Assembly: GCF_000282615.1 (NCBI RefSeq)
Contig: NZ_AKIY01000293.1
Span: forward strand, 1 to 37,851
Length of the DNA: 37,851 nucleotides
Source: Bradyrhizobium sp. YR681
GTDB lineage: Bacteria > Pseudomonadota > Alphaproteobacteria > Rhizobiales > Xanthobacteraceae
Reading direction: 5' to 3'
Positions within the stretch are counted from its first letter, which is position 1, and each line of letters begins with the position of its first letter. A program made the translations under genes and the position numbers. A model generated the notes under the pieces. The model made no database searches and was not told the origin of the DNA. It worked only from the letters and a program-made list of their open reading frames with translations. Shown here one piece after another: positions 24,687 to 32,993 of this stretch.

Positions 24687-25376
24687 CTAATGCTCGCTGC
24701 GGTTTTCACCAACCGAGAGCGCGCAGATGCGTGAGAGATATGTGTAGGACAGGCCGGTCTCGTCAGCCCAGGCGTTGAACTGCGCCTGCACTTTTGCGAG
24801 ATCGCCCTTGGACTTCACCTCTTCGGCGATGTCGAGGCCGGCCTCGCGCAGACAGGCGACGACGTCCCTGGAGGTGACAAAACCATCCCAGCCGACGAAG
24901 CGCAGCAGCATCTGGCCGGTATTGCCCCCGAGCCGGCTGCCGCGCTTGGTGAGAAGATCGAGCAGGCCGATCTCGTTGGACGGCGGCCATGTCGCAAGAA
25001 ACTTGCCGAAGCTGCCGTGCTCTTTCGCGATCTCCTGGACGAAGGCGGCGTTGTCGCGCATCGACATGATCTTGGCGCCGTTGCGCACGATGCGCGCATC
25101 CCGAAGCAGGCCTTCCCAATAGTCTTCCGGCTGGAAGGTGAGCTTGCCCGGCTGGAAGCGCAGGAAGGCATCTTCAAAGCCGTCCCATTTCGACTCGATC
25201 ACGCTCCAGGCAAAGCCGGCGCAAAACACCCGTTTCGTCATCTCGGCGAGGATGCGGTCGTCGCCGAGTTTTGCAAGCCGCTTCAGGTCGGGCTTGTCGG
25301 GCATCAGCTTTTCGAGCGCCTTGGGGCCGCCCTTGCGCTTCTCGGCGCGGGCACGAATGGTCTTGAAGGAGGTCAT
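24687..25376 (-). CDS. DNA-3-methyladenine glycosylase I-family protein
   Basis: The 229-residue protein matches the Tag family: LAEMTKRVFCAGFAWSVIESKWDGFEDAFLRF, read in parts, is the usual helix around the binding pocket (about 42-73), followed by DARIVRNGAKIMSMRDNA and a conserved GLDIAEEV region. Tag enzymes flip out and remove 3-methyladenine from alkylated DNA. The ATG at 25376 is preferred because homologues begin near it; an in-frame ATG at 25409 adds 11 residues. Neither start has a strong ribosome site. Base excision repair next to dinB a few kilobases away is probably chance. Confidence 0.82.
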   Translation of the reverse strand: MTSFKTIRARAEKRKGGPKALEKLMPDKPDLKRLAKLGDDRILAEMTKRVFCAGFAWSVIESKWDGFEDAFLRFQPGKLTFQPEDYWEGLLRDARIVRNGAKIMSMRDNAAFVQEIAKEHGSFGKFLATWPPSNEIGLLDLLTKRGSRLGGNTGQMLLRFVGWDGFVTSRDVVACLREAGLDIAEEVKSKGDLAKVQAQFNAWADETGLSYTYLSRICALSVGENRSEH

Positions 25377-25586
25377 GCGGACACGCGCGTTGAGGGTACG
25401 CCACGACATCAGAATTCGACGGTCCGGTCCAGCCCCGCGACGTCAGGCCCCTTGCGTGCTGCAACGCGCCGCAGCATGCTGCCGCTCATTGGATTGACGA
25501 CGAGCGGCGGCCATGCTGGTCTGCTTCTTGCTTTATGCCGTTTTGGAATCCCCTGACATTTTCAATCTCTCGCCGACGGATTTTCA

Positions 25587-26414
25587 ATGCGCTGCCTGGT
25601 CGTGGCCGACCTGCACTATTCGCTGCCGCAGCTCGACTGGCTGGTCAGCGCAGCGCCGCATTTCGACCTCGTGATCTTCGCCGGCGATGCGCTCGACATC
25701 GGCTCGATGGTGGATTTTCGCGCGCAGATCGTGGTGGTGAAGAAATATCTCGCACTGCTTGCCGCAAAGACCCGCGTGATCCTCTGCTCCGGCAATCACG
25801 ACCTCGACGAGCGCAACGCGGAAGGCGAAAAGATCTCGCGCTGGATCTCGGAGGTGCGGGAGATTGGCATTGCCTGCGACGGCGACAGCCTCACCATTGG
25901 CGACACGCTGTTCACGGTGTGCCCGTGGTGGGACGGGCCGCTGGTCAAGCAACGCATCGTCGAGCAGCTGCGCGAGGCCTCGGTCGGTCGGCCGCAGCGC
26001 TGGATCTGGGCGCATCATGCGCCGCCGGCGAATTCACCGACGAGCTGGGGCGGCAAGCGCTTCTTCGGCGATGTCGAGCTGGTGCAGTGGATCATGCAGT
26101 ATCAGCCCTCGATGGTGATCTCGGGCCATGTGCACCAGTCGCCCTTCATCACCGACGGCTCGTGGTTCGACCGACTCGGCCAGACCTGGGTGTTCAACGC
26201 CGGCCTGCAGCCGGGCCGGCCACCGACGCATATCGTGCTGGATCTCGATGCGAACAAGGCGTTCTGGCTGGCGGCGGGCGAAGCACAATGGATCGACCTC
26301 GGCGCGCCGCTGAAGCGCCCCGCAAACCATGTCGAAGAGCCGCCGGACTGGCTCACATCCTTGGGTCGGATTGCCGATCCGAGCCTGGCGAGACCTCAAG
26401 CGGCGGCAGGTTGA
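25587..26414 (+). CDS. metallophosphoesterase
   Basis: This 275-residue calcineurin-like phosphoesterase has the five metal motifs in order: VADLHYS (D8, H10), FAGDALD, CSGNHDLDE, WAHHAPP and SGHVHQSP. These bind two metals in a cytoplasmic hydrolase of phosphomonoesters or phosphodiesters; the substrate is not evident. The last 60 residues extend past the core. The 3' end overlaps the convergent cyclic-nucleotide-binding gene by 62 bases. Confidence 0.9.
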   Translation: MRCLVVADLHYSLPQLDWLVSAAPHFDLVIFAGDALDIGSMVDFRAQIVVVKKYLALLAAKTRVILCSGNHDLDERNAEGEKISRWISEVREIGIACDGDSLTIGDTLFTVCPWWDGPLVKQRIVEQLREASVGRPQRWIWAHHAPPANSPTSWGGKRFFGDVELVQWIMQYQPSMVISGHVHQSPFITDGSWFDRLGQTWVFNAGLQPGRPPTHIVLDLDANKAFWLAAGEAQWIDLGAPLKRPANHVEEPPDWLTSLGRIADPSLARPQAAAG

Positions 26415-26838
26415 TCATGCTCTGGAGCACCTCGCCGACCATCGCCAGGTGCGTGCCGTGGCCGGCATATTGCCGCTTGAGATCGGCAAGATAGGTGTTG
26501 GCGACGTTGAGGCGTTGTGCCAGCAGTTTTGCGATCAGCAGCGCCACCTCCGGCTCCTGCTTCAGGAACGAGGCCGCGTCCTCGAACTCGTAGACGACGG
26601 CGTCCGAACAAGCCCGCACCGTGGCGGTGTGCGGCTGGCCCAGCAGCACGGACATTTCGCCCAGCACGGCGCCCGGCTCGGTGACGGTGGCAACCACCAT
26701 CTCGCCCTTGAGCACCTCGAGCTTGCCTTGCATCAGCACATAGAGATGGCCGGTGGTGCCGCCCTCGGTGACGACGACGGTGCCGGCCGCAACCTGCCGC
26801 TCCGTTCCGCCGGTGCAATAATCCAGGACTGCGCGCAT
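26353..26838 (-). CDS. cyclic nucleotide-binding domain protein
   Basis: The product has 161 residues. Residues about 10-115 form one cNMP-binding domain with GTVVVTEGGTTGHLYVLMQG, then EPGAVLGEMSVLLGQPHTATV, the phosphate-binding cassette. No helix-turn-helix follows, so it is not a CRP-type regulator; a helical tail of about 45 residues ends the protein. It may be a stand-alone cAMP or cGMP sensor. The ATG at 26838 has GGGAG upstream. Its end overlaps the metallophosphoesterase gene on the other strand, which is unusual but not rare. Confidence 0.82.
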   Translation of the reverse strand: MRAVLDYCTGGTERQVAAGTVVVTEGGTTGHLYVLMQGKLEVLKGEMVVATVTEPGAVLGEMSVLLGQPHTATVRACSDAVVYEFEDAASFLKQEPEVALLIAKLLAQRLNVANTYLADLKRQYAGHGTHLAMVGEVLQSMINLPPLEVSPGSDRQSDPRM

Positions 26839-26920
26839 CGCCGAAAGCTCCCATCGCTGGGTGTACCCGGCTATTACTAGAGCACGATCCGTGCCACGCG
26901 GCAAATCAGGGAAGATGCGG

Positions 26921-27448
26921 CTATCGCATCAGCCGCTTCGCGAGGTGAACCGACTGCCAGTCGCCGAGACCGGTATCCTCGAAGCCGGCCTTCTTCGCAA
27001 GACCGCGCATCTCGGCATTGGCCCGCGCGGTCTCGGCCGCGATCATCTCGTGGCCGCGATGGCTCGCGTGCTGCTCCATCGCCGTTATCATCTGGAAGCC
27101 AACGCCTTTGCGCTGGAAGACATCGGCAACGGAGATGGCGAAATCGCCGTGACGTGCGGCCGTATCATAGGCGTAGAGCGTCTCGCCGATGATCGTGCTC
27201 CGTCCCTCCTGCCTGAGCTCGGCGAGCAAGGTGAGATGATCGGGATGTCCGGCCCTGGCGACGCATTCGGCCGCGAGCACGGCAAAGTCCGTCCGCGCGC
27301 CCATGAAGCGCCTGTTGCGCGTCGTCGCGGAAAGGCGCGTGAAATAGATCGAGAGGCTTTCTACGTCAGATGCATTGGCGGCCCTGATGCAGACCGCGCC
27401 GCTCGTCTCATTTGGCTCGACGACAGCATCCAGAGATAATCGTGACAT
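26921..27448 (-). CDS. GNAT-family N-acetyltransferase
   Basis: The 175-residue protein has IRAANASDVESLSIYFTRLS at the N-terminus and the acetyl-CoA loop in VADVFQRKGVGFQMITAMEQ, the Q/RxxGxG/A form, followed by a typical AETARANAEMRGLAKKAGFE ending. It transfers an acetyl group from acetyl-CoA; the substrate is not evident. The ATG at 27448 has GAGAG upstream. The gap on either side is short, and it reads the same way as the cyclic-nucleotide-binding gene. Confidence 0.82.
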   Translation of the reverse strand: MSRLSLDAVVEPNETSGAVCIRAANASDVESLSIYFTRLSATTRNRRFMGARTDFAVLAAECVARAGHPDHLTLLAELRQEGRSTIIGETLYAYDTAARHGDFAISVADVFQRKGVGFQMITAMEQHASHRGHEMIAAETARANAEMRGLAKKAGFEDTGLGDWQSVHLAKRLMR

Positions 27449-27607
27449 GCGCGAGGCTCTCGGCAGGTTGCAGGAACTGCACACCTAGCCGATGCCGCGT
27501 GCTTGCCGCTTGGACGGGGCTGCCAATCTTGCGGCCGGAAACGAACAGCGCGTTGCCCTGTGCCGTATGTCACACAGGCGAGATTGAAGGCTGCATTCGT
27601 GCCGCTT

Positions 27608-29134
27608 TCACGCGGCCTCGCGCGTGCCGACGCGCCGCTCCGGCCGCGCCGCAATCATCGACTGCTCCTCGCCGTCCTGCGGCGCGCCCCAGAATTCGCG
27701 TACGGTCGGTCCCCATTTCAGCCGGCGTGCCCGCAGAAATTCCAGGATCTCGTGCGGCCAGACCCTGCGGCCCATCTGCGTGTACCAGCGCATGGCATGA
27801 CGCAGGCCCGCGTCACGCTGAAACAGCACCCGCCAGATCGCCTTGGGACGACATTGCAACACCATCTCCGTGAACTTGAACCAGACCAGCACGCGCCACG
27901 GCGCCATGTAACGCGTGGCCAGCACCTGATGCTTGTAGTCCCAGCGGCGGCGGTCGGGCTGGATCACGCGGCGCTCGGCCGCGAGACGGAAATACGGCGT
28001 CCAGCGATGCGGAGTGACGTAGAGCAACTGGACCTGATCGGGATCGTAGGCGAGCAGCTGCTTCAATCCGCGCCAGTGGTCGCGATCGGTCTCCTCCTCG
28101 AACCCGACCACCCAGGTCGCCATCGACAGGATGCCGTGCTGCCGCAGCAGGCGGATGGCCTCGCGGTCGGTCGCGGTCGTGGCGCCCTTTCGGATCAGCT
28201 CCAGCGTCTTCTCGTCGGTGTTTTCGAGCCCGAGCAGGAAGCGCTGCCAGCCGGCCTTCTTGTAGAGATGCAGCATGTCGGCATCGCGCACGATGTCGTC
28301 GGCGCGTGTCGAGCCAACCAGGATGAGGTCGACATTCTCGGCGATCAGCGCTTCGAGGAAGGCACGCCATGCCTTCTTCGACACGGTGGGATTTTCATCG
28401 GCGAAGTTGATGACCTTGACGCCGTGCTCGCGGTGCAGCCACGCCAGCTCCTTGGCGAAGCGAACGGGATCGCGGTGGCGCCAGCGCGTCCAGAAGCCGC
28501 GCTGGCCGCAATAATTGCACAGATGCGGGCAGCCGCGCGAGAACTGCACGACCACGGCACGCAGGCCGCCCCAATAGCTGTAACGCGCGTGATCGATCAG
28601 TTCCCAGCCGATACGATAAGCGTCCAGATCCGCGATCACAGGCGCGGGGGGCGTCGCACGCGGACCGGTGGCGTCGCGAAACGCGATGCCGGCGATGCCG
28701 CCGAGATCTTGACCATATTCCAGCGCGCGCATCAGGCGCCGCGCCGTCTCCTCGCCTTCGCCGCGAACGACGGCACTGACATAAGGCTCATCGCGCAGGA
28801 TCTCGCGCCAGTGATAGGTCGGAAACACGCCGCCATAGACGATCAGCACGCGCGGCATCGCCTTGACCAGAGCCTCTGCGAGCTCCGCGATGACGGGATG
28901 CCCGGAGGTCGAACCGGAATGGCCGAACAGCACGGCGTCCGGCGCGAAGCGGCTCGCTTCGCTGATGATGTCCGCGACGGGCATCGGGCCGAACTCGGCA
29001 TCGATCAGCCGCACGGTGTGACCGTCGTCGATCAGCGGACCGCCGATCGCGAGCAGGCCGAGCGGCGGCAGATGATCGTCCGGGATCCGGCTGCCGATCG
29101 AGGGATGAGGCACGTTGACGAGAAGAACACGCAT
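27608..29134 (-). CDS. bchE: BchE-like B12-binding-domain radical SAM protein
   Basis: The 508-residue enzyme has an N-terminal cobalamin-binding-like domain (MRVLLVNVPHPSIGSR, GLLAIGGPL, GHSGSTSGH) and the radical SAM cluster motif RGCPHLCNYCGQRGFW with Cys202, Cys206 and Cys209. The following text (HRDPVRFAKELAWLHREHGV, FADENPTVSKKAW, STRADDIVRDADMLHLYKKA) and the end (GPTVREFWGAPQDGEE) match the anaerobic Mg-protoporphyrin monomethyl ester cyclase BchE as I know it. No other bch gene is in the window, so it is an orphan and may have another role. The ATG at 29134 is preferred over 29227. Assignment to the BchE family is firm, true cyclase function less so. Confidence 0.75.
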   Translation of the reverse strand: MRVLLVNVPHPSIGSRIPDDHLPPLGLLAIGGPLIDDGHTVRLIDAEFGPMPVADIISEASRFAPDAVLFGHSGSTSGHPVIAELAEALVKAMPRVLIVYGGVFPTYHWREILRDEPYVSAVVRGEGEETARRLMRALEYGQDLGGIAGIAFRDATGPRATPPAPVIADLDAYRIGWELIDHARYSYWGGLRAVVVQFSRGCPHLCNYCGQRGFWTRWRHRDPVRFAKELAWLHREHGVKVINFADENPTVSKKAWRAFLEALIAENVDLILVGSTRADDIVRDADMLHLYKKAGWQRFLLGLENTDEKTLELIRKGATTATDREAIRLLRQHGILSMATWVVGFEEETDRDHWRGLKQLLAYDPDQVQLLYVTPHRWTPYFRLAAERRVIQPDRRRWDYKHQVLATRYMAPWRVLVWFKFTEMVLQCRPKAIWRVLFQRDAGLRHAMRWYTQMGRRVWPHEILEFLRARRLKWGPTVREFWGAPQDGEEQSMIAARPERRVGTREAA

Positions 29135-29265
29135 GGACTTTCGCTCCCGCTTTGGTTGGCGTGATCGTCCGTCCCACTTCCTTGAAGAAGCCCAATCCCC
29201 CGACTGAACCTTGAAGATATGAAGCACAACCGCCGCGGAGACTCTTGCTCAGCTCCGCCCCGGTG

Positions 29266-30021
29266 TTACGCCCGCGAGAGCGACGGCACCTCCTCCGGCA
29301 TGATCGCCTGGAGGCCGCCGAAGCGGCGCTCGCGGCCATGGAAAGAAGCCAGCGCCGCAGCGAGATCGCCCGCGTCGAATTCGGGCCACATCCGCTCGGT
29401 GAAGTGCAATTCGGCATAGGCGCCTTCCCAGAGCAGGAAGTCCGACAGCCGCTTCTCGCCCGAGGTACGGATGATGAGGTCGACGTCGCGAAGGCCGGCT
29501 TCGCCCGTGACGAGCTGCGAGAAGGCTTCGCGGGTCAGGCTGGTCAGCGCGGCCGCCTTCGCCGCGGCGTTGAGGATGGCGTCGCGCGCGGAATAGTCGA
29601 CGGCGATGCGCAGGTGAAGCGTGCTGCCGTGCGCGGTTGCGTCCTCGGCGCGCGCGATCGCATTGGCGATACCGTCCGGCAGCCGGTCGCGGCGGCCGAT
29701 CACGGAGAGGCGCACGCCGTTCTTGACGAGGCTCTGCACCTCGTTGGCGAGATAGAAGCGCAGCAGGGTCATCAGCGCCGCGACCTCGGCCTTCGGCCGG
29801 CGCCAATTGTCGGTGGAGAAGGCATAGAGCGTCAGGGTGCCGATGCCCTGCTTCGGCGCGGCCTCGACGATGCGGCGGATCGTCTCGACGCCGGCCTCGT
29901 GGCCGCGCAAGCGCGACAGGCCGCGCCGGGTAGCCCACCTGCCGTTACCATCCATGATGATGCCGACGTGAAGCTTCTCGTTGCGGGCGGTCATGTTACG
30001 AGAGGTCATGTCACTTTGCAT
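29266..30021 (-). CDS. uppS: isoprenyl transferase (undecaprenyl diphosphate synthase family)
   Basis: The 251-residue cis-prenyltransferase has HVGIIMDGNGRWATRRGLSR with the catalytic Asp24, then YAFSTDNWRRP, and near the end RTSGEKRLSDFLLWEGAYAE. It condenses isopentenyl diphosphate into long polyprenyl diphosphates, usually the cell-wall carrier lipid. The essential copy in this group normally sits near dxr, so this may be a second paralogue. The ATG at 30021 is chosen because GGAG lies 8 bases upstream. This start codon lies in the centre of the palindrome ACTTTGCATTGCAAAGT, so the gene is probably controlled by the neighbouring repressor. Confidence 0.9.
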   Translation of the reverse strand: MQSDMTSRNMTARNEKLHVGIIMDGNGRWATRRGLSRLRGHEAGVETIRRIVEAAPKQGIGTLTLYAFSTDNWRRPKAEVAALMTLLRFYLANEVQSLVKNGVRLSVIGRRDRLPDGIANAIARAEDATAHGSTLHLRIAVDYSARDAILNAAAKAAALTSLTREAFSQLVTGEAGLRDVDLIIRTSGEKRLSDFLLWEGAYAELHFTERMWPEFDAGDLAAALASFHGRERRFGGLQAIMPEEVPSLSRA

Positions 30022-30029
30022 TGCAAAGT
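30013..30029. promoter_or_regulatory. palindromic operator over the uppS start codon
   Basis: ACTTTGCA (30013-30020) and TGCAAAGT (30022-30029) are perfect 8-base arms around a central T. Nearly the same palindrome occurs upstream of the membrane-protein/repressor operon at 31083-31099. A site of this form next to a small winged-helix gene is most likely its operator. Because it spans the start codon, a bound protein or the RNA hairpin could each block expression. Confidence 0.7.
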
Positions 30030-30049
30030 CTCCGGTCAAAAAAGGGGGA

Positions 30050-30424
30050 TCAGGTCGAAATGATGCCGAGGCGGCCGAGCGGCGGCGCCTCGCGCCCGGC
30101 GGCTTTCGCAGCGTCGCGCACCAGCCGCTCGAGCACCGCGAGATAGTCGAGGAAGCGGCGGCGGCCGGCCTTGGTCAGCCGGCAGGTGGTATGTGGACGG
30201 TTGCCCTCATAGCCCTTGGTCACCTCGACGAGGCCGGCTTCCTGGAGCACGGCGAGATGCCGGCTGAGATTGCCGTCGGTGAGGCCGCAGAGCTGCTTGA
30301 GATCGGCGAAGGCCAGACCCTTCGGATGCGCCATCAGCGACGTCAGAAGCCCGAGCCTCGCCTTCTCGTGGATGACGCGATCGAGCCCTTCGTAAGAGAA
30401 CGGCGCGTTGTCAGTCTTCGACAT
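30050..30424 (-). CDS. winged-helix (HTH_34/ArsR-like) transcriptional regulator
   Basis: The 124-residue protein has the pattern of small winged-helix repressors: VIHEKARLGLLTSLMAHPKG, then FADLKQLCGLTDGNLSRHLA as the recognition helix, GLVEVTKGYEGNRPHTTCRL as the wing, and a C-terminal helix that probably dimerises. No ligand site is evident. It overlaps the upstream membrane-protein gene by 14 bases (the ATG at 30424 has GGAGA upstream) and lies 28 bases before uppS. The palindromes at 30013-30029 and 31083-31116 are likely its binding sites, giving an autoregulated operon. Confidence 0.85.
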   Translation of the reverse strand: MSKTDNAPFSYEGLDRVIHEKARLGLLTSLMAHPKGLAFADLKQLCGLTDGNLSRHLAVLQEAGLVEVTKGYEGNRPHTTCRLTKAGRRRFLDYLAVLERLVRDAAKAAGREAPPLGRLGIIST

Positions 30425-31028
30425 CATGGTCTCCGGACGCAAAGTACAGAATGCCTGCCATCACCGACTGCCCGATCGCGAAGGGCAGGCCCATGGTCCA
30501 TGGCGACAGCGTGTGGGTTTGGCTCGCGAGCACGACGACGGCGAAGCCGGACACGAAGTACCAGGCCCCCGCGAGCGCGACGGTGCGCGGCAACGAGCGG
30601 ACGGAGGCAAAAATGCCGAGCGATACCAGGATCTGCCACAGGCCCGGCAGCAGCCACAGCGTCTCGGACGCAAATTTCCACATCACCACCGCGAGCAGGA
30701 CGCCGGCCACGCCTGCGGGCAGGAACTGCTCGACGGCCTGGTGGATCATGGCATCGGCCAGGCCCGAATGATGGCGGCGCGAACGCGCGCGCATCTCGAT
30801 GCCGATCACCAGCCCGGAGAGCGCGGCGGCAACGAACCAGCCGAAGAAGAAGCCGAGCGGCGCGCTGGTGGCATCGTCGAGCAGCCAGAATTGCAGGATC
30901 GCAGTGAGAAGCGCGACGGCGCCGGTCGCAGCCATCGTCGCCGGGCCATAACCGCGGAACGCAGTGCCCGCCGCAATCTGGCTGCGGATCGCCACGATAT
31001 CCGCCAGTGCCTTGTCGAGATCGCGCAT
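30411..31028 (-). CDS. integral membrane protein paired with the regulator
   Basis: The 205-residue protein starts with a soluble helix (RDLDKALADIVAIRSQIAAG) followed by about five hydrophobic segments, for example MAATGAVALLTAILQFWLL, LGFFFGWFVAAALSGLVIGI and GVAGVLLAVVMW. No known transport motif is seen. It is encoded just before the winged-helix regulator with a 14-base overlap, a pairing found in many proteobacteria, where the membrane protein may sense or transmit the signal. The ATG at 31028 is chosen; a TTG at 31040 is an alternative. Confidence 0.75.
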   Translation of the reverse strand: MRDLDKALADIVAIRSQIAAGTAFRGYGPATMAATGAVALLTAILQFWLLDDATSAPLGFFFGWFVAAALSGLVIGIEMRARSRRHHSGLADAMIHQAVEQFLPAGVAGVLLAVVMWKFASETLWLLPGLWQILVSLGIFASVRSLPRTVALAGAWYFVSGFAVVVLASQTHTLSPWTMGLPFAIGQSVMAGILYFASGDHDVED

Positions 31029-31082
31029 CGGCAATGCCAAAGCCCCGCTCCGCCCAATGACCCGGAATCGTCAAACCCCGTT

Positions 31083-31116
31083 ACTTTGTATTGCAAAGTA
31101 TAGCATCGCAAAGTAA
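31083..31116 (-). promoter_or_regulatory. operator/promoter of the membrane protein-regulator operon
   Basis: ACTTTGTA-T-TGCAAAGT at 31083-31099 differs from the palindrome at 30013-30029 by one base. A further half-site GCAAAGT follows at 31108-31114, with the two centres about 15 bases apart, and TTACTTTG...CAAAGTAA brackets the whole at 31081-31116. On the minus strand, TATACT (31102-31097) within it resembles a -10 box, so a bound repressor would cover the promoter. The region upstream of the divergent protease gene continues to 31227. Confidence 0.7.
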
Positions 31117-31227
31117 AGGCAAGGCCGATTGTCGCAGCTGGAGGCCCGCGCCCACACAAACAACTGCCGGTTGCGCCACGCCTCCTCCCACAGGTAAGAT
31201 GGCTCGAAAGGCATTCCGGGGGGAAGC

Positions 31228-32472
31228 ATGTGGCTTAAGTCATTTGTCGTTGCGTCACTGTTGCAGGTCGGCATCGCGGGAGTGGCGCATGCGAAGGGAC
31301 CGTTCGGCACCGTCAATGTCGGCAACTGGATCGGCGGCGCTTTCAGCAACGACGAAACGGGCGCCTTCTCCCATTGCGCCGCGACGACGCCTTATGCGAA
31401 CGGCGTCATCCTCGTCGTGAGCCAGAATTCCGCCGGCACATGGTCGCTCGCCTTTGCGAGTCCCAGCTACCGCTTCGACAAGGGCGAGAACGCCGCGATC
31501 GACGTGACCTTTGACGGCCGGGAGCAGGCCCGGCTGTACGCCACGGCGTATCAGTCCAACATGCTCACGGCCATCATGCCGCTCAATGTGGTGCGTACCT
31601 TCCAGAAGGCGAGCCTGATGGTGGCGACGGCCGGCCGCGCGGTGCTGAACTTCGACCTGACCTCGACGGGCCCCGTGATCGCGGCCTTGGCCAATTGCGT
31701 GACCAAGGTGAAAGCGGACGGACTCGACAAGGCCGGTGACTTCACCAAGATGGCCGCCAAGCCGCAACCCGCCCCGGACAAGCCGGCGCCACCGGCCGGC
31801 GGCAAAGCTGCGCGGGCCAAGAGCGGCACCGGCTTCGTGGTCAGCGCGAACGGCCACGTCGTCACCAACAACCATGTGATCGACGGCTGTGTCGGCGACA
31901 TCAAGGGCAACCTCACCGGCGAGGTCTCGATGGTGCTGCGCGTCGTATCGAGCGATGCGAACAACGATCTCGCTCTGTTGCAGGCGCCGTCGACGACGAC
32001 CTTCAAGGACTTTGCGCGGATCCGCGACCGCTCGATCCGGTCCGGCGATTCCGTGGTCGTCATCGGCTTTCCCTTCCATGGTCTTCTGACTTCGGATTTC
32101 ACCGTGACCACCGGCATCGTCAGTTCGCTCAGCGGCATGCGCAACGACTCGCGCTTCCTGCAAATCAGCGCGCCGGTGCAGCCCGGCAACAGCGGCGGGC
32201 CGCTGTTCGACACCGCCGGGCAGGTCGTGGGCGTGGTGACCGCAAAGATTCCCGCATTGCGCATCGCCGCCGCGACCGGCGACATTCCCGAAAACATCAA
32301 CTTCGCCATCAAGACCGGCGCGCTGCGCGACTTCCTCGACAATTCGGTGGTGCCCTACCAGACCGCGGAGCCGAAGGGTGAACTCAAGACCACCGACATC
32401 GCCGGCAACGCGCGGCCCTATACGATGCTGATCTCATGCAACGCGACCGAGCAGGCCGACGCGAAGAGATAG
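31228..32472 (+). CDS. secreted trypsin-like (S1C/HtrA-like) serine protease
   Basis: The 414-residue protein has a Sec signal peptide ending AHA at about residue 22 and an unrecognised beta-rich domain from 23 to about 175. A Pro/Ala/Lys-rich linker follows, then a protease domain from about 198. The catalytic triad is His216 (VVTNNHVIDG), Asp247 (NNDLALL) and Ser322 (QPGNSGGPLFD). There is no PDZ domain, unlike DegP. It should act in the periplasm. A GGGGGG run lies just upstream of the ATG. The N-terminal domain may be a targeting or sensor module. Confidence 0.88.
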   Translation: MWLKSFVVASLLQVGIAGVAHAKGPFGTVNVGNWIGGAFSNDETGAFSHCAATTPYANGVILVVSQNSAGTWSLAFASPSYRFDKGENAAIDVTFDGREQARLYATAYQSNMLTAIMPLNVVRTFQKASLMVATAGRAVLNFDLTSTGPVIAALANCVTKVKADGLDKAGDFTKMAAKPQPAPDKPAPPAGGKAARAKSGTGFVVSANGHVVTNNHVIDGCVGDIKGNLTGEVSMVLRVVSSDANNDLALLQAPSTTTFKDFARIRDRSIRSGDSVVVIGFPFHGLLTSDFTVTTGIVSSLSGMRNDSRFLQISAPVQPGNSGGPLFDTAGQVVGVVTAKIPALRIAAATGDIPENINFAIKTGALRDFLDNSVVPYQTAEPKGELKTTDIAGNARPYTMLISCNATEQADAKR

Positions 32473-32574
32473 CCTCCCGAGCAAGGCAAGCGGCCACGCC
32501 AACCAGTGCCGTCATTCCCCGCGAAAACGGGATATCCAGTAGGCCGCGGCTTATCGATTCAAAGCGCACGCTGT

Positions 32575-32601
32575 CCCGGATTTCGCTGCGCTCCATCCGG
32601 G
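32575..32601. repeat. dispersed palindromic repeat fragment
   Basis: CCCGGAT (32575-32581) pairs with ATCCGGG (32595-32601). Together with the preceding text from about 32511 (GTCATTCCCCGCGAAAACGG) this resembles the short dispersed repeats common between Bradyrhizobium genes. It may help terminate transcription of the protease gene. Confidence 0.55.
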
Positions 32602-32626
32602 CTACGAAGCAAATCGCCCGCGACGA

Positions 32627-32899
32627 CTAATTCGGCGCCACCGGCCGCGCCCGCCGCGGCGTTCGCGGTTGCGGCGGCTGGCCGTAGGCCATGCGGGGAT
32701 TGCGGTCGCAGAACAGCAGCCGGCCGGAGACGCTGGCTTGGCACTGCTCATAGGTGCTGTAGGCGCATTCGCCGGGATAGTCGTATTCGCCGCCCTGGGC
32801 ACACCAGGGATAGTCGCGGGCAGAAGCGGGCGCGGCGGTGACGACACCGGCAAGGATGGTGGCGCCCAGTGTCAGCAGCGCCAATTGCGTCTTGCGCAT
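32627..32899 (-). CDS. DUF3551 family small secreted protein
   Basis: The 90-residue protein has a signal peptide (MRKTQLALLTLGATILAGVV, cleaved after about APASA). The mature part has the DUF3551 signature: YPWCAQGGEYDYPGECAYST, then EQCQASVSGRLLFCDRNPR and a Pro/Arg-rich tail. Four Cys probably form two disulphides. Such peptides occur in many copies in Bradyrhizobium and are of unknown function; they are probably periplasmic. Confidence 0.88.
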   Translation of the reverse strand: MRKTQLALLTLGATILAGVVTAAPASARDYPWCAQGGEYDYPGECAYSTYEQCQASVSGRLLFCDRNPRMAYGQPPQPRTPRRARPVAPN

Positions 32900-32993
32900 G
32901 ATCCCGACTCCTCTCTTGGTGGCGCGGGATACGCGCCATCTATCATCAGGTTTCGCCGCGGCGTTTTATTCCGAATCAACAAGCCAATGCACG

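Noticed and set aside
27503..29164. Plus-strand frame of 553 codons opposite the BchE-like gene
   Set aside because: It is antisense to a clearly conserved enzyme and is rich in Arg, Pro, His and Ala as expected for a shadow frame.
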